Positions 8,122 to 16,089 of a stretch of DNA of 29,053 bases are shown here, piece by piece. Under the pieces are notes generated by a model. It saw only the letters and a program-made list of their open reading frames with translations. It was not told the DNA's origin and did not search any database. Positions within the stretch are counted from its first letter, which is position 1; each line of letters opens with the position of its first letter. The position numbers were made by a program, and so were the translations under genes. This DNA comes from JBBRZF01 sp038236965 (lineage in GTDB: Bacteria; Acidobacteriota; Terriglobia; Terriglobales; Acidobacteriaceae): the NCBI GenBank assembly GCA_038236965.1, contig JBBRZF010000026.1, positions 1 through 29,053 of the forward strand. Direction: 5' to 3'.

Positions 8122-8259
8122 TGGCCGCGCAGGAATTCGCCGGAGCTGGCGCATCTGCGCACGCTGGTGGAAACCGATGTGCGTTCGCTGGAGAAGGATA
8201 TGGAATCCGCCGGAGCCCCGTGGACTCCGGGCCGTATTCCGACGTGGAACGAGCAGTAG
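8122..8259 (+). pseudogene. Duplicated 3'-tail fragment of the BNR/propeller gene
   Basis: This 138-nt stretch aligns to 7183-7322, the last 46 codons of the propeller gene including its TAG stop. It has about eight substitutions and a 2-nt deletion (GGAGTGCTGG became GGAGCTGG) that breaks the reading frame. The match starts abruptly at 7183/8122, marking the duplication breakpoint. It has no start codon and cannot encode a functional product. Confidence 0.93.
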
Positions 8260-8278
8260 ATAGTCTGTTACTTAGACG

Positions 8279-8309
8279 AAAAGCCCGGTGAGAAATCGCC
8301 GGGCTTTTT
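8279..8309. terminator. Bidirectional rho-independent terminator (copy B)
   Basis: This is the duplicate of the 7342-7372 terminator: GCCCGGTGA/TCGCCGGGC stem with GAAA loop, flanked by AAAA and TTTTT. One stem position is changed to a G-T pair. It still serves response regulator copy B on the minus strand. Confidence 0.92.
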
Positions 8310-8329
8310 CGTTGCGTGAAACCACTGCT

Positions 8330-8917
8330 TTAGGTGGCGACGGCGATTCTTCCATGGTCTCCGATTATTTCGAAATGGATGAGGCTGGAGCAAAAGTCAC
8401 ATTCCGCTTCGTTGTCGCCCTTGAGCACATTCGACACAGGAAAAGTTCGCAGACACTCTGAGCATGTCACTGCTATTAAGCCTTTGTCGTTCTTCACCCA
8501 TACGGCAGCTTTGCACGGCTTGCCACTTCGGGGGCGGGTAGGAAGTTCCTGCAACAATTCGGCAATTTTTTCGAATAATGCCGAGGGCTGGTACTCTCCC
8601 TTTGAAAAGAAGGCGTCGGCAAGCACACTTTCTGGCACCGACAGGCCGGAGAACTCACCCGAGATGGCGATAACCGGGATACTGGGAAAGCGACGGCGCA
8701 CGACCGAGAGGAACTCAAAACCATTCATGTTCGGCATCTGCAAGTCGGAGATGATGATGTCCGGCAAGGAGTGCTTAAGGGCAGCCAGACCCTCGAAGCC
8801 GTCTTCAGCGCCGAGCACCTCGTAACCTTGGGCTGCAAGCAGAAGCGTGCCAAATTCCCGCAGGCCAGCATCATCTTCGACGATCAATATTCGGTACTGA
8901 AAACTACTAGTTGCCAA
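8330..8917 (-). CDS. Response regulator with C-terminal four-cysteine zinc-ribbon-like domain (copy B)
   Basis: Paralogue of the 7403-8002 gene, produced by tandem duplication. All receiver residues are retained (D15/D16, D58 in SDLQMP, S86, K106), as are the four cysteines (C152, C155, C173, C176). The spacing in the cysteine region is two residues shorter (TFPVSNVLKG). The last 8-9 residues differ completely between copies. The start is TTG at 8917, which aligns codon for codon with the GTG start of copy A; its ribosome site is weak. Because catalytic and zinc-ligand residues survive in both copies while about 13% of other residues differ, both are probably functional and may have diverged in partner choice. 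No kinase is adjacent. Confidence 0.9.
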   Translation of the reverse strand: MATSSFQYRILIVEDDAGLREFGTLLLAAQGYEVLGAEDGFEGLAALKHSLPDIIISDLQMPNMNGFEFLSVVRRRFPSIPVIAISGEFSGLSVPESVLADAFFSKGEYQPSALFEKIAELLQELPTRPRSGKPCKAAVWVKNDKGLIAVTCSECLRTFPVSNVLKGDNEAECDFCSSLIHFEIIGDHGRIAVAT

Positions 8918-9110
8918 ATCAACTCATTTCCAAGAAGAAGCCGAATCTGTTGTACTCAGGATACCCTAAAACGCCTCTGGAAACCGCAGTGCTGCTGAAT
9001 ATAGGATACCGCCTCTCCTTTGCCCTGCATTTACCCTCAATTCATCGAAATCGACCGCTCGTCTCGTGCTCCAAAAGGCGGCCTTGACGCATCTATAGAA
9101 CCTCAGAGCT

Positions 9111-9866
9111 ATGCCGACTCTTGCACCCCATGTCGCTCCTAAGCTGACGCCCGGCGGCGGCGGACGCGGTCCTACGCCTCGTGGACCGCGCGGAGGAGGC
9201 GGAGGCGGTGGAGGTCGCGGGGATGGCGACCGCGCACCTGATTACACCTGGCGTCTGAGCAAGTACCGCATGGGATTGTTCTTTACCATTGCGTCCATCA
9301 CCATGATCTTCATGGCGTTGACTACTCTTTACATGGCGCGACGCGCGGGTAGCCGTTACGACGTGCTGACCGGCGAATTCCTGACGGACTGGATCCCGGT
9401 GTCGCTGCCCATCCGACTGTTGCTCTGCAATACCGCGGTCCTGCTGTTGAGCAGCTTTACCGTGGAAAAGGCGCGACGCGCAGCCGTTCTGGAAGCCGCG
9501 CTGATTCCCGCAAGTCGCATTCCCGGCATCGCGCTCATACGTGAAACTTCCATACACTGGGTTCGGGCGACCACGGCTCTCGGCTTTGGATTTCTGGCGG
9601 GACAATGGTTCGCGTGGCGGCAACTGGCCGCGCACGGAACGCTGGTCAGCACGGGGCCTGCGAGCTCGTTCGTCTATATACTAACGGGCGCTCACGCCGT
9701 GCATCTTGCTGGAGGACTGATCGTGCTCGTCTATGCCTGCGTGGCACCGCTGCTGCATCGCTCCATCGAGGCACGACGCATCACCATCGACGTCACCGCC
9801 ATTTATTGGCACTACATGGGCGCGTTGTGGATTTACATTCTCGCCCTACTTTGCTTCCTGCACTGA
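9111..9866 (+). CDS. Cytochrome c oxidase subunit III-like protein (solitary)
   Basis: Five predicted membrane segments place it in the heme-copper oxidase subunit III family. The fourth carries TGAHAVHLAGGLIVLVYA, and the last begins IYWHYMGALWIYIL, matching the conserved TGxHxxHVxxG and YWHxxxxxW signatures. The first 45 residues are unusual: a Gly/Arg/Pro-rich stretch (GGGGRGPTPRGPRGGGGGGGG) ahead of the first membrane segment. Length is 251 residues. No subunit I, II or IV genes are adjacent, so it is either an orphan partner of an oxidase encoded elsewhere or a divergent family member with another role. The ATG at 9111 has only a weak ribosome site (CAGAG). The gene stands alone between the duplicated regulator and the uvrA promoter. 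Confidence 0.82.
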   Translation: MPTLAPHVAPKLTPGGGGRGPTPRGPRGGGGGGGGRGDGDRAPDYTWRLSKYRMGLFFTIASITMIFMALTTLYMARRAGSRYDVLTGEFLTDWIPVSLPIRLLLCNTAVLLLSSFTVEKARRAAVLEAALIPASRIPGIALIRETSIHWVRATTALGFGFLAGQWFAWRQLAAHGTLVSTGPASSFVYILTGAHAVHLAGGLIVLVYACVAPLLHRSIEARRITIDVTAIYWHYMGALWIYILALLCFLH

Positions 9867-9873
9867 TGCCGGT

Positions 9874-9903
9874 TTGTTCTGCGCTTCTCTCACCATTTAT
9901 AAT
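9874..9903 (+). promoter_or_regulatory. Sigma70-type promoter of uvrA
   Basis: TTGTTC (9874-9879) and a perfect TATAAT (9898-9903) are separated by 18 nt. This predicts transcription from about 9910 and a leader of about 75 nt before the uvrA ATG. No obvious LexA-type operator overlaps it. Confidence 0.7.
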
Positions 9904-9912
9904 CGTAAGATT

Positions 9913-9976
9913 CAGTAGCCGCCCGGAACCATCTAGAGGGCCCGCACTCTTGCGGATGCCCGCAGCCCGGCTACTG
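9913..9976 (+). promoter_or_regulatory. Structured 5' leader of uvrA
   Basis: CAGTAGCCG (9913-9921) pairs perfectly with CGGCTACTG (9968-9976). Inside, CCGCA (9942-9946) and TGCGG (9951-9955) close a CTCT tetraloop. The structure fills almost the whole predicted leader and ends 10 nt before the start codon, where no Shine-Dalgarno sequence is seen. It may affect translation or RNA stability; the function is inferred. Confidence 0.5.
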
Positions 9977-9986
9977 TCCGGTCCCC

Positions 9987-12923
9987 ATGTCCCTGGAAGA
10001 GATCATCGTTCGTGGCGCGCGCGTCCACAACTTGAAGAACATCGATTTCGAGATTCCCCACAACACCCTCACGGTGGTGACGGGAGTCTCGGGATCAGGA
10101 AAGTCCTCGCTCGCCTTCGACACCATCTATGCCGAGGGCCAGCGCCGCTACGTGGAATCGCTCTCTGCCTACGCGCGCCAATTCCTTGAGCGCATCGAGA
10201 AGCCCGACGTCGATCTGATAGACGGCATCGCTCCGGCGGTCGCCATCAAGCAGAAGAACCAGACCCGCAATCCGCGCTCGACCGTGGCCACCGCGACGGA
10301 AATCTACGATTACCTGCGCCTTCTCTATGCGCGCATCGGCCATACTTTTTGCATACAGTGCGGCGCGGAAGTGAAGAAGGACACGGTGGACGAGGTTGCC
10401 GAGCGCCTGCTCGCTCTCGGTGAAGGCACGCGCCTCAACGTGCTCTTCCCTCTCATCCCCATGCCGGCTCCGGCCGAGCCTGAAAAGAAAACGCGCGGAC
10501 GCAAGAAGAAGGTTGTTACTCCCGAAGAATCCGAGCGCATGAAGGAGCGTCTCTTCGAACTGCGCAAGCGCGGATTCATGCGGCTCTATCAGGATGGGAA
10601 AATATTCGAATTCTCCACGCCCGAGTCGCTGCTGGATGTGGATTTCGCGAAGCCCGTCTTCCTGCTCGTCGATCGCATCGTGGTCGCGTCAGACATTCGC
10701 GCGCGCATCGTGGACGCCGTTGAAAGCGGATATCGGGAGGCCAGCGAGGTTGTCTTCGAAACCGTGCCTCGCGCTGCGGAGGGTGGCAGTGTGGCCGCGC
10801 CTGAACGTCTGCGCTTTTCGCAGCGCTTCGAGTGCAAGGCCTGCAATCTTCGCTACGAAGAGCCGGAGCCGCGCCTGTTCTCGTTCAACAATCCTTTTGG
10901 CGCGTGTCCCAAGTGCCAGGGCTTCGGCAACACTATCGATTTCGATCTCGACCTGGTGATTCCGGACAAGAGCAAGTCCATCGCAGACGGCGCGATTGAG
11001 CCCTGGACCAAGCCGAAGTACAAGCCTTTGTGGACGGAGGCGAAACGCTACGCGAAATCGATGGGCATTCCGACCGACGTCCCCTGGGTGGAACTCGAAG
11101 CCGAAGATAAGCGACGCATCGTGGAAGGCGACGGCAAGTTCCACGGCGTGCGCGGATTCTTCGCGCATCTCGAGCGCAAGAAGTACAAGCTGCACGTGCG
11201 CGTATTCCTCAGCCGTTATCGCGGATATTCGCTTTGTTCGACTTGCAATGGAACGCGTCTGCGCCCGGAAGCGCGACAGGTGCGCGTCGCGGGAACCAAT
11301 ATCTGCCAGGCCACGGCATTCACCGTTGAGGACGCGGCGAAGTTCTTTACTGGGCTGCAACTCTCCGAGCAGGAGTTCGGCATCGCCGGAAAGTTGCTCG
11401 AAGAAATTCAGGAGCGCCTGCGCTTCCTGAACGACGTTGGCTTGGAATACCTCACGTTGAACCGGTTGGCCTCGACGCTTTCCGGCGGCGAAGCACAACG
11501 CATTCAACTGGCGACCTCCCTGGGTTCGCAACTGGTGGGAACACTCTACGTTCTCGACGAGCCCTCTATCGGACTGCATAGCCGCGACACCGCTCGCCTC
11601 ATTAAAATCCTGCATAACCTGCGCGACATTGGCAACACCATCCTCGTCGTGGAACACGATCCGGAGATCATGCAGGCCGCAGACCGCATCCTCGACCTTG
11701 GCCCGGGCGCGGGCGAAAACGGCGGCAAGGTGATGGGCGCAGGCACCTACGCGGAAATCAAGAAGATGAACTCGTCGCTCACCGGACGCTATCTGAATGG
11801 CGACCTGCACATACAGATTCCGCAGACGCGTCGTAAACCGGGCGCACAGCAGATCAAGATCACGGGCGCGCGCGGACACAACTTGAAAGGCATCGATATC
11901 GCCTTCCCGCTCGGCATGATCGTCGCCGTCACGGGCGTTTCCGGTTCCGGCAAATCCACGCTCGTACACGACGTGCTCTATCACGGCGTCGCGGCGGAAA
12001 AGCGTCAGACCACCGGCGTCGTTTCCGATGGTTCGTTCAGCCGCATAGAGGGCGAAGACTTCGTCGACGAAGTGGTATTGGTCGATCAATCGCCCATCGG
12101 TCGCACGCCGCGTTCGAATCCCGTCACCTATATCAAGGCCTTCGACCCCATACGCGAACTGTTCGCTTCCCTGCCGGAATCGCAAAAGCATGGATACGCA
12201 GCCGGACATTTCTCTTTCAACATTCCCGGCGGACGCTGCGAAGGCTGCCAGGGAGACGGCACGGTTACGGTGGAGATGCAGTTTCTCGCCGACGTCGAAC
12301 TGCTCTGCGAAGACTGCAAAGGAACGCGCTACAAATCGGAGATTCTGGCCGTCCACTATCGCGGAAAAAACATCCACGAAGTGCTCAACATGACCATCAA
12401 GGAGTCGCTGCAGTTCTTTGCGGGCGTGCCGAAGATAGTGGACAAGCTGAAGGTGTTGGAGGAAGTAGGACTCGGCTACCTGCGGCTTGGGCAGTCGGCC
12501 ACAACGCTCTCGGGCGGAGAAGCGCAGCGCATGAAGCTTGCCGCGCACCTGCAACCGCGAGGACGCGAAAATATCACGCAGGAAGACGGCACCGTCGTGA
12601 AGCGCAAATCGCGCATGTTATACATCTTCGACGAGCCAACGACGGGCTTGCACTTCGACGACGTAAGCAAGCTGCTGGCCGCCTTCCGCCGCTTGATCGA
12701 CGCGGGCGGCTCCATCGTGGTCATCGAGCACAATCTGGACGTCATCAAGGTCGCCGACTGGGTCATCGACCTGGGGCCGGAAGGTGGAGACCGCGGCGGA
12801 CGACTGGTTGTGGTGGGAACGCCGGAAGATGTCGTACAGTGTGAAAAGTCTTACACCGGACAATGGTTGTCGCGCATCCTACCTGTAAACGGGAACTCTG
12901 CCGACCATGCGGAACAAGGTTAG
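9987..12923 (+). CDS. uvrA: UvrABC excinuclease subunit A
   Basis: Damage-recognition ATPase of nucleotide excision repair. It dimerises, loads UvrB on lesions and acts in the cytoplasm. It has two ABC ATPase halves. The N-terminal half has Walker A GVSGSGKSS at about residue 33, a zinc module (CKACNL...CPKCQG, about 283-312), the signature LSGGEAQRIQLA near 497 and Walker B VLDEPSIGLHS. The C-terminal half has a second Walker A GVSGSGKST near 650, the essential zinc finger (CEGCQG...CEDCKG, about 749-780), LSGGEAQRMKLAA near 840 and IFDEPTTGLH. At 978 residues it is slightly longer than the E. coli protein. Part of the excess is a Lys-rich insert (KKTRGRKKK) in the first half and a short C-terminal tail. 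The last 17 nt overlap the next gene, so it probably heads an operon. Confidence 0.98.
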   Translation: MSLEEIIVRGARVHNLKNIDFEIPHNTLTVVTGVSGSGKSSLAFDTIYAEGQRRYVESLSAYARQFLERIEKPDVDLIDGIAPAVAIKQKNQTRNPRSTVATATEIYDYLRLLYARIGHTFCIQCGAEVKKDTVDEVAERLLALGEGTRLNVLFPLIPMPAPAEPEKKTRGRKKKVVTPEESERMKERLFELRKRGFMRLYQDGKIFEFSTPESLLDVDFAKPVFLLVDRIVVASDIRARIVDAVESGYREASEVVFETVPRAAEGGSVAAPERLRFSQRFECKACNLRYEEPEPRLFSFNNPFGACPKCQGFGNTIDFDLDLVIPDKSKSIADGAIEPWTKPKYKPLWTEAKRYAKSMGIPTDVPWVELEAEDKRRIVEGDGKFHGVRGFFAHLERKKYKLHVRVFLSRYRGYSLCSTCNGTRLRPEARQVRVAGTNICQATAFTVEDAAKFFTGLQLSEQEFGIAGKLLEEIQERLRFLNDVGLEYLTLNRLASTLSGGEAQRIQLATSLGSQLVGTLYVLDEPSIGLHSRDTARLIKILHNLRDIGNTILVVEHDPEIMQAADRILDLGPGAGENGGKVMGAGTYAEIKKMNSSLTGRYLNGDLHIQIPQTRRKPGAQQIKITGARGHNLKGIDIAFPLGMIVAVTGVSGSGKSTLVHDVLYHGVAAEKRQTTGVVSDGSFSRIEGEDFVDEVVLVDQSPIGRTPRSNPVTYIKAFDPIRELFASLPESQKHGYAAGHFSFNIPGGRCEGCQGDGTVTVEMQFLADVELLCEDCKGTRYKSEILAVHYRGKNIHEVLNMTIKESLQFFAGVPKIVDKLKVLEEVGLGYLRLGQSATTLSGGEAQRMKLAAHLQPRGRENITQEDGTVVKRKSRMLYIFDEPTTGLHFDDVSKLLAAFRRLIDAGGSIVVIEHNLDVIKVADWVIDLGPEGGDRGGRLVVVGTPEDVVQCEKSYTGQWLSRILPVNGNSADHAEQG

Positions 12924-14250
12924 CTTCGGGCTGTTGACGATGGCCGTACTGATGGCCTGCACTTCGCTGCGTGCGCAACAGATTCCCAAGGCGCCGAAAT
13001 CCGCGCAGGCGAAACCCCCGGCGACACACAAGCGCGTTTCGAATACTCAACGGGTGGAAGCGGCCATCGAGAAAAAGGATTGGGCGACCGCCGAATCCCT
13101 GCTGAACGACGCCGTCAAAGACGATCCTAAGAATTACCAGGCGCTGTTCTATCTCGGCTACGTTTACAACGCGACCGGACGTAGCGCGGAAGCCATTGAG
13201 GCCTATCGCAAGGCTGTCGCCGTGCAGCCGGGAGTCATCGAAGTCAATCTGAATCTGGGCATACTGCTGGCACAAAAGGGTTCGCCCGAGGCGGCGAAGT
13301 ATCTGCGCCTCGCCATGCAGGAGAAGCCCACGCCCGAGCAGAAACAGGTGTTGGCCTCGGCGTGGACGCATCTTGCGGAAGCGCTGGCGGAGAGCGACTA
13401 CGCCACATCCGCCGATTGCTACGAGCGCGCCGCCGAACTGCTGCCGAAGGAATCGTCGATCCGCGTCGAGCTAGGACGCCTTCACGAAAAGCACAAAGAC
13501 ATGGCCGGCGCCGAACGCGAATACAAGAAGGCGCTTGCCGTCGATCCCAAGTCGGCGAACGCGCTGGCCCTGCTCAGCAATTTCTACATGCGTACCCGCA
13601 AGCTGCCGGAGGCGGAAAGCACCCTGCGCGAATTTCTGCAGTTGCATCCGGACAACGTGGCTGCGCACGTTCAATTGGGACGCGTGCTGGCGGCTCAGAA
13701 TAAGGACGAAGCCGCTGCCGCTGAACTGAAGATCGCGCTGGACGCAGACCCCAACGACCTGGACGCGCTGAGAGTTTTGGCCGAAACGCAGCTTACCTCC
13801 AAGCAATACGTGGTTGCCGAAGCCAGCTACCGTCGCCTGGTCGCTGCGTTTCCAAAGGACGCGGAGGCGCACTTCGGGCTTGGGACCTCCCTAATGCGTC
13901 AGGCGAAGTATCCGGAAGCCAAGACGGAGTTGCTGGCCGCGGTGAAAATCAAGGGCGACCTCGCAGAAGCCTATAGCGACCTTGCGCTGGCTGCGGAGAA
14001 CGATAAGGATTACAACCTGGCGCTGCGCGCACTTGACGCCCGCGCAAAATTCTTGCCCGACACGCCGGGAACGATCTGGATTCGCGCGACCACGCTCGAC
14101 CATCTCGGAGCAATGAAAGAAGCTTCTGAACAATATAAGAAGTTCCTCGCCGTGGATGAGGGCAAGTTTCCCGACCAGGAGTTCCAGGCAAGGCATCGCC
14201 TGATCGCCATCGACCCGGAGAGCCGGGCGAAGAACGAAAAGAAAAAGTAG
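12907..14250 (+). CDS. Exported tetratricopeptide repeat protein
   Basis: A 447-residue protein with an N-terminal signal peptide (MRNKVSFGLLTMAVLMACTSLRAQQ, cleavage near residue 23-25), so it is periplasmic; a lipoprotein is less likely because no clean lipobox is seen. After a short Lys/Pro linker almost all of it consists of TPR helices, for example NYQALFYLGYVYNATGRSAEAIEAYRKAVAVQP, AEREYKKALAVDPKSANALALLSNFYMRTRKLPEAE and a further block near residues 320-430. Such proteins are scaffolds for protein complexes. The ATG lies inside the uvrA 3' end (17-nt overlap) and the stop directly abuts the next ATG, so the genes are cotranscribed. Specific partners are unknown, but the two following small exported proteins are candidates. 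Confidence 0.88.
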   Translation: MRNKVSFGLLTMAVLMACTSLRAQQIPKAPKSAQAKPPATHKRVSNTQRVEAAIEKKDWATAESLLNDAVKDDPKNYQALFYLGYVYNATGRSAEAIEAYRKAVAVQPGVIEVNLNLGILLAQKGSPEAAKYLRLAMQEKPTPEQKQVLASAWTHLAEALAESDYATSADCYERAAELLPKESSIRVELGRLHEKHKDMAGAEREYKKALAVDPKSANALALLSNFYMRTRKLPEAESTLREFLQLHPDNVAAHVQLGRVLAAQNKDEAAAAELKIALDADPNDLDALRVLAETQLTSKQYVVAEASYRRLVAAFPKDAEAHFGLGTSLMRQAKYPEAKTELLAAVKIKGDLAEAYSDLALAAENDKDYNLALRALDARAKFLPDTPGTIWIRATTLDHLGAMKEASEQYKKFLAVDEGKFPDQEFQARHRLIAIDPESRAKNEKKK

Positions 14251-14727
14251 ATGCGAATGAGATATTCCATTTGCGCGATCGTCCTTGCACTATGCTGCGC
14301 GGCCACGGCAAAAGATAAGCCACAAACTGCGGCAGAGCTGCGTGCCATGGCGGACGTCAGCAGCGGGGAGCCATGCACGCATATCTGCATGGATGCCGCG
14401 CGCGCACTCGTCGAAGAGGGGAACGGTTTCTACACCTCCGGCGACGTAGTGAAGGGCCTGCAAAGCATGACGGACGCGATCAACTACGCGGGCAAGGCCA
14501 CCGAACAAGCCATCCAATCGAAGAAGAAGCAGAAGCAAACAGAGATCGCGCTGCGCAAACTGGAAAAGCGAATGCTCGATATCAAAGAGACGCTGAACTT
14601 CGAGGACAAGCCTGCGGTGCTGGAACTCGCTGACAGAATCGACAAGCTCCGCGTACGCATCCTGGCATCGATGTTCGACCTGGAGCCTCCCACGGAAGCA
14701 ATTCCACCTCCCAAGGAGAACAAATGA
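14251..14727 (+). CDS. Small exported protein of unknown function
   Basis: 158 residues with a clear signal peptide (MRMRYSICAIVLALCCAATA then KDK). The mature part is mostly helical. It includes EPCTHICMDAARALVEEGNGFYTSGDVVKGLQSMTDAINYAGKATEQAI, which resembles a single TPR-like hairpin, and then a charged helix (KKKQKQTEIALRKLEKRMLDIKETL). The C-terminus is proline-rich (EPPTEAIPPPKENK). The gene begins at the base after the TPR gene's stop codon and overlaps the following gene by ATGA, so it sits in a tight operon. No family could be named with confidence. Confidence 0.75.
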   Translation: MRMRYSICAIVLALCCAATAKDKPQTAAELRAMADVSSGEPCTHICMDAARALVEEGNGFYTSGDVVKGLQSMTDAINYAGKATEQAIQSKKKQKQTEIALRKLEKRMLDIKETLNFEDKPAVLELADRIDKLRVRILASMFDLEPPTEAIPPPKENK

Positions 14728-15362
14728 AACGCGCCTCCATCTGGCTGTTCGTCTTCTGCGTGCTGATCACGACGTTTGCTTCTGCCCAGCGCCGCCGCGA
14801 TCCGCTGAACGAGAAGGAATCAGACCAGCTTCGCGAGACGGCTGTCGAGCCGCTGAAACGCATGCGCCTTCTCATCGGTTTTGCCAGGACACGCATGGAC
14901 ACCATCCAGCAAATGCGCGCCAATACCAAGCTTCTCGGCCCGGAAGGCTCGGAGCAGATACGTAAATTGCTGGAAGACATTGCCGCCATCGTGGACGAAA
15001 CGGACGAGAATTTCACCACCTACAACGGCAAGAGCAGCGACTTGCGAAAACCGCTTCACCAGATGGTGGAAACGGATACCGATTTCCAACTCAGACTTCG
15101 TACCTTGAAGGAAACTTCCTCGCCCGAAGAGTTGCGGACCTACGGCTTCGCACTTGAAACGGCGATCGATTCGGTGAACGCCAGCGCCGATTCTGCCCGC
15201 GCCATGCTGGATGAACAGAACGCTTCGCGCGGAAAAGAAAAGCCCCTCACCGCCAAGGAAGAAGAGAAACAGCGCAAGCAGGAAGAAAAAGAACTGAAAG
15301 AGCGCGAGCGCCTAGACGAGAAGGAAAACAAGAGGAAACTACCCTGTCCCGCGCCGTGCTAA
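14724..15362 (+). CDS. Small exported coiled-coil protein of unknown function
   Basis: 212 residues with a signal peptide (MKRASIWLFVFCVLITTFASA, then QRRRD). The body is predicted helical (PLKRMRLLIGFARTRMDTIQQM, EQIRKLLEDIAAIVDETDENF). The C-terminal 45 residues are an extremely charged Glu/Lys/Arg coiled coil (EEEKQRKQEEKELKERERLDEKENK) ending in CPAPC. The start overlaps the preceding gene by 4 nt (ATGA), implying coupled translation. The Cys-x3-Cys end and the coiled coil suggest an assembly or envelope protein. No function can be assigned. Confidence 0.75.
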   Translation: MKRASIWLFVFCVLITTFASAQRRRDPLNEKESDQLRETAVEPLKRMRLLIGFARTRMDTIQQMRANTKLLGPEGSEQIRKLLEDIAAIVDETDENFTTYNGKSSDLRKPLHQMVETDTDFQLRLRTLKETSSPEELRTYGFALETAIDSVNASADSARAMLDEQNASRGKEKPLTAKEEEKQRKQEEKELKERERLDEKENKRKLPCPAPC

Positions 15363-15402
15363 CCTGTGTGAATACGGACAGTTTTGAAGCGGTGACGGAC
15401 TT

Positions 15403-16089
15403 TTGAAGGAATCCCTTTTACTCATTCTGCAGGATACTTATCGGGACTTGCGCCCGCGCGCGCCCATGCCCGAATTCCAGGTGCAATTCTATCCCTTCGC
15501 CAATGTGAACAACACCATCCGTCTTCGCGAAGGTGTTTTGAAGATTCGCTTCAGCGATCTGCTGGAAGGCGCGCCGGAAAATATCCTGCGCTCCATCGCA
15601 CACATCCTGTTCGCCAAAATCTACCGCAAGCCGATCGAGACGATTCATTCCACAAGGTATAGGCGCTTCGTCTCCTCGCACGACATGAGCACCAAGGCGC
15701 ACCTCGTCCGGCAGATGCGCGGGCGCAAGCGTATCGCTTCCGCCCAAGGACACGTTTACGACCTGGAAACCATCTTCGACGAACTCAATGTGCGTTTCTT
15801 CTATGGACTGCTGGCGCGTCCGCAGATGACGTGGAGCCGCGACCATTCGCGCAACGCGCTCGGACATTACGATCCCGCGCACAACGCCATCGTCGTCAGC
15901 AAGATCTTCGACCATCCGCGCATTCCGAAGTACGCCATCGAGTACCTGGTCTATCACGAGATGCTGCATCTGAAGCATCCGGTAAAACTCAACGGCAGTC
16001 GGCGATGCGTCCACGGCAAGGAATTCCAAGCCGAAGAAAAACTCTTTCCGCAACTTGAAGAGGCGAAGGCGTTCCTGAAAAGATTGTAG
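15403..16089 (+). CDS. SprT-like zinc metallopeptidase-domain protein
   Basis: A 228-residue cytoplasmic protein with a zincin-type active site: YHEMLHLKHP places H185-E186-x2-H189, and H204 in RCVHGKEF is the probable third zinc ligand. The preceding NALGHYDPAHNAIVVSKIFDHPRIPKYAIEYLV region matches SprT-like domains, in which eukaryotic Spartan repairs DNA-protein crosslinks. Placement downstream of uvrA makes a DNA-repair role attractive, but only by association. Bacterial SprT-like proteins are mostly uncharacterised. The only upstream start in frame is TTG at 15403 with a poor ribosome site; a later ATG (MPEFQ, residue 22) is possible. It lies 40 nt after the coiled-coil gene and ends exactly where the convergent gene ends. 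Confidence 0.78.
   Translation: MKESLLLILQDTYRDLRPRAPMPEFQVQFYPFANVNNTIRLREGVLKIRFSDLLEGAPENILRSIAHILFAKIYRKPIETIHSTRYRRFVSSHDMSTKAHLVRQMRGRKRIASAQGHVYDLETIFDELNVRFFYGLLARPQMTWSRDHSRNALGHYDPAHNAIVVSKIFDHPRIPKYAIEYLVYHEMLHLKHPVKLNGSRRCVHGKEFQAEEKLFPQLEEAKAFLKRL

Larger units (their letters stand above)
7183..9060. repeat. Tandem duplication of a ~0.94-kb segment (units about 7183-8121 and 8122-9060)
   Basis: Each unit contains, in order, the tail of the propeller gene, the terminator, a convergent response regulator gene and its upstream region. The left edge is sharp (7183 matches 8122, offset 939). The right edge is blurred, with similarity fading around TTTTCCTCAATGG at about 8120 and TTTACCCTCAATTC at about 9043. 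Confidence 0.9.

Noticed and set aside
10689..12554. 621-codon minus-strand open frame inside uvrA
   Set aside because: High G+C produces long antisense frames; the plus strand encodes complete UvrA and the antisense product has no recognisable domain.
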